From: CAYMAT01 sp964388495
GTDB taxonomy: Bacteria > Patescibacteriota > Gracilibacteria > Peribacterales > Peribacteraceae
Direction: 5' to 3'
Assembly: GCA_964388495.1 (NCBI GenBank)
Contig: CAYMAT010000005.1
Location: forward strand, 1-38,470
DNA length: 38,470 bases
Positions 37,659-38,470 of this stretch are shown in pieces. The notes under the pieces are model-generated. The model searched no databases and was not told where the DNA came from. It was given only the letters and a program-made list of their open reading frames with translations. How positions within the stretch are numbered: position 1 is the stretch's first letter; every line of letters begins with the position of its first letter. Position numbers and translations under genes: made by a program.

Positions 37659-38470
37659 ATGTCCGTCACAGAGAGCACCATCGCTTCGTATAAAGAGAAA
37701 ATTGCTGCCGCGAAGACCGCGGCAGAGGTCGATGCGTTGGAGCAGGAACTCTTTGGTCGTAAGCAAGGTGTGCTCACGCTCGCCATGCAGGGACTTGCTG
37801 ATTTGACCTTGGAAGAAAAACGCACACGTGGCGCAGAGGTGAACATGTGGAAGGTGGATTTGAGCCAAGCAATCAATGACCGCCGTGGATCCCTCACAAG
37901 CTCCGCATTCTCAACACTCAAGCAGACAGATCCGTTGGACGCGACGTTGGATTTGCCAGAGAAAGAACAAGGCCACCTGCATTTGATTCATGAATTCATC
38001 GAAGAAGTAAAAGAAGTTTTCGGACGCATGGGCTTCGAAGTTGCTGAGGGACCAGAAATCGAAACCGAGGAATACAACTTCAATTTGCTCAACATCCCCG
38101 CTACACACCCCGCTCGCGATGCACAGGACACCTTTTGGGTCAGTAAGGAGTCCACGGATCCCATGAAGAACTTTGCGCTGCGCACGCACACATCCGGCGT
38201 GCAGATTCGCTACATGAAGGAGCATAAGCCCCCCTTCCGCATCATCTACTTCGGTAAGACGTACCGTAAGGATGCTGACGCCACGCATTCACCGATGTTC
38301 CACCAGTTCGAAGGTTTGATGATCGGTAAGAACCTGAGCCTCGCAAACATGAAGGCTGTAATGACCTCTGCTATTCGTGAGCTCACGTCTTCAAATGCAG
38401 AGTTTAGATTCCGCAGTGGATTCTTCCCCTTCGTGGAACCAGGCTTAGAAGTCGACATGCGCTGGCAAGG
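37659..38470 (+). CDS. pheS: Phenylalanyl-tRNA synthetase alpha subunit (right copy, cut by window end)
   Basis: The first 270 codons of a second PheS. Translation gives MSVTESTIASYKEKIAAAKT at the N-terminus, then the class II stretches HLIHEFIEEVKEVFGRMGF, YRKDADATHSPMFHQFEGLM and FFPFVEPGLEVDMRWQG at the edge. It is intact as far as seen and roughly 60 percent identical to the left copy by eye, including in the N-terminal arm. That is the level expected between orthologues of related species, not a recent duplicate. The rest, with motif 3, lies beyond the window. Confidence 0.92.
   Translation, partial: MSVTESTIASYKEKIAAAKTAAEVDALEQELFGRKQGVLTLAMQGLADLTLEEKRTRGAEVNMWKVDLSQAINDRRGSLTSSAFSTLKQTDPLDATLDLPEKEQGHLHLIHEFIEEVKEVFGRMGFEVAEGPEIETEEYNFNLLNIPATHPARDAQDTFWVSKESTDPMKNFALRTHTSGVQIRYMKEHKPPFRIIYFGKTYRKDADATHSPMFHQFEGLMIGKNLSLANMKAVMTSAIRELTSSNAEFRFRSGFFPFVEPGLEVDMRWQ

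Noticed and set aside
123..38470. An alternative genetic code (UGA as glycine, as in some CPR lineages)
   Set aside because: TGA is the natural stop of several complete, correctly sized genes such as purM, the FtsE-like ATPase, pheS and pyrE.

Overview
This looks like a scaffold (two runs of ten Ns at 376-385 and 2208-2217) from a GC-rich bacterium using the standard code; TGA ends many of the genes, so it is not a UGA-glycine lineage. Single-copy housekeeping genes, one giant secreted repeat protein, many short palindromic spacer repeats and promoters sitting directly on start codons suggest a member of the Patescibacteria (CPR), perhaps Peregrinibacteria-like. That assignment is inference; no rRNA gene is present to test it.

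Left part (1-11.2 kb): an OmpR-type response regulator with an apparent autoregulatory operator, a YceI-like lipoprotein, a proline-rich coiled-coil protein broken by an assembly gap and coupled to a small partner, a secreted coiled-coil protein, a polytopic membrane protein with many histidines, an MscS-type channel, a double ACT-domain protein, two small unknowns, a possible transglutaminase-fold protein, purM and an FtsE-like ATPase.

Centre (11.3-29.4 kb): one minus-strand operon. A 5146-residue (or longer) surface protein comes first: signal peptide, Ig-like modules, five beta-rich super-units (three carrying LamG domains) and ten fibronectin-III-like modules. It is followed by an ABC ATPase with a long C-terminal extension and a MacB/FtsX-type permease. 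Gene order suggests that the transporter works on, or with, the giant protein.

Right part (29.6-33.9 kb): a minus-strand housekeeping run of a family 4-like uracil-DNA glycosylase, a small membrane protein, pheS, pyrE, rsmG and rlmE. From 33.9 to 35.0 kb are two tandem paralogous genes for about 90-residue proteins. Each has the same promoter and a conserved, apparently switchable 5' leader RNA, and each ends in a strong terminator; this is the best candidate here for something undescribed. Then come a class II-like purE with a small partner gene, and two abnormal tRNA-like loci. One is a tRNA-Ala remnant with insertions. The other joins a tRNA-Arg 5' half to a tRNA-Ala 3' half.

Beyond 36.1 kb, a small gene with a long leader is followed by a second, diverged copy of the glycosylase, membrane protein and pheS cassette in the opposite orientation, with pheS cut by the window end. 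Two pheS genes in one genome would be very unusual, so the right end is either a real divergent duplication or a join between two related genomes, perhaps within the tRNA region. Nine genes share a -10 hexamer 6-7 nt before their start codon, which points to widespread leaderless transcription; a few others have clear Shine-Dalgarno sites.
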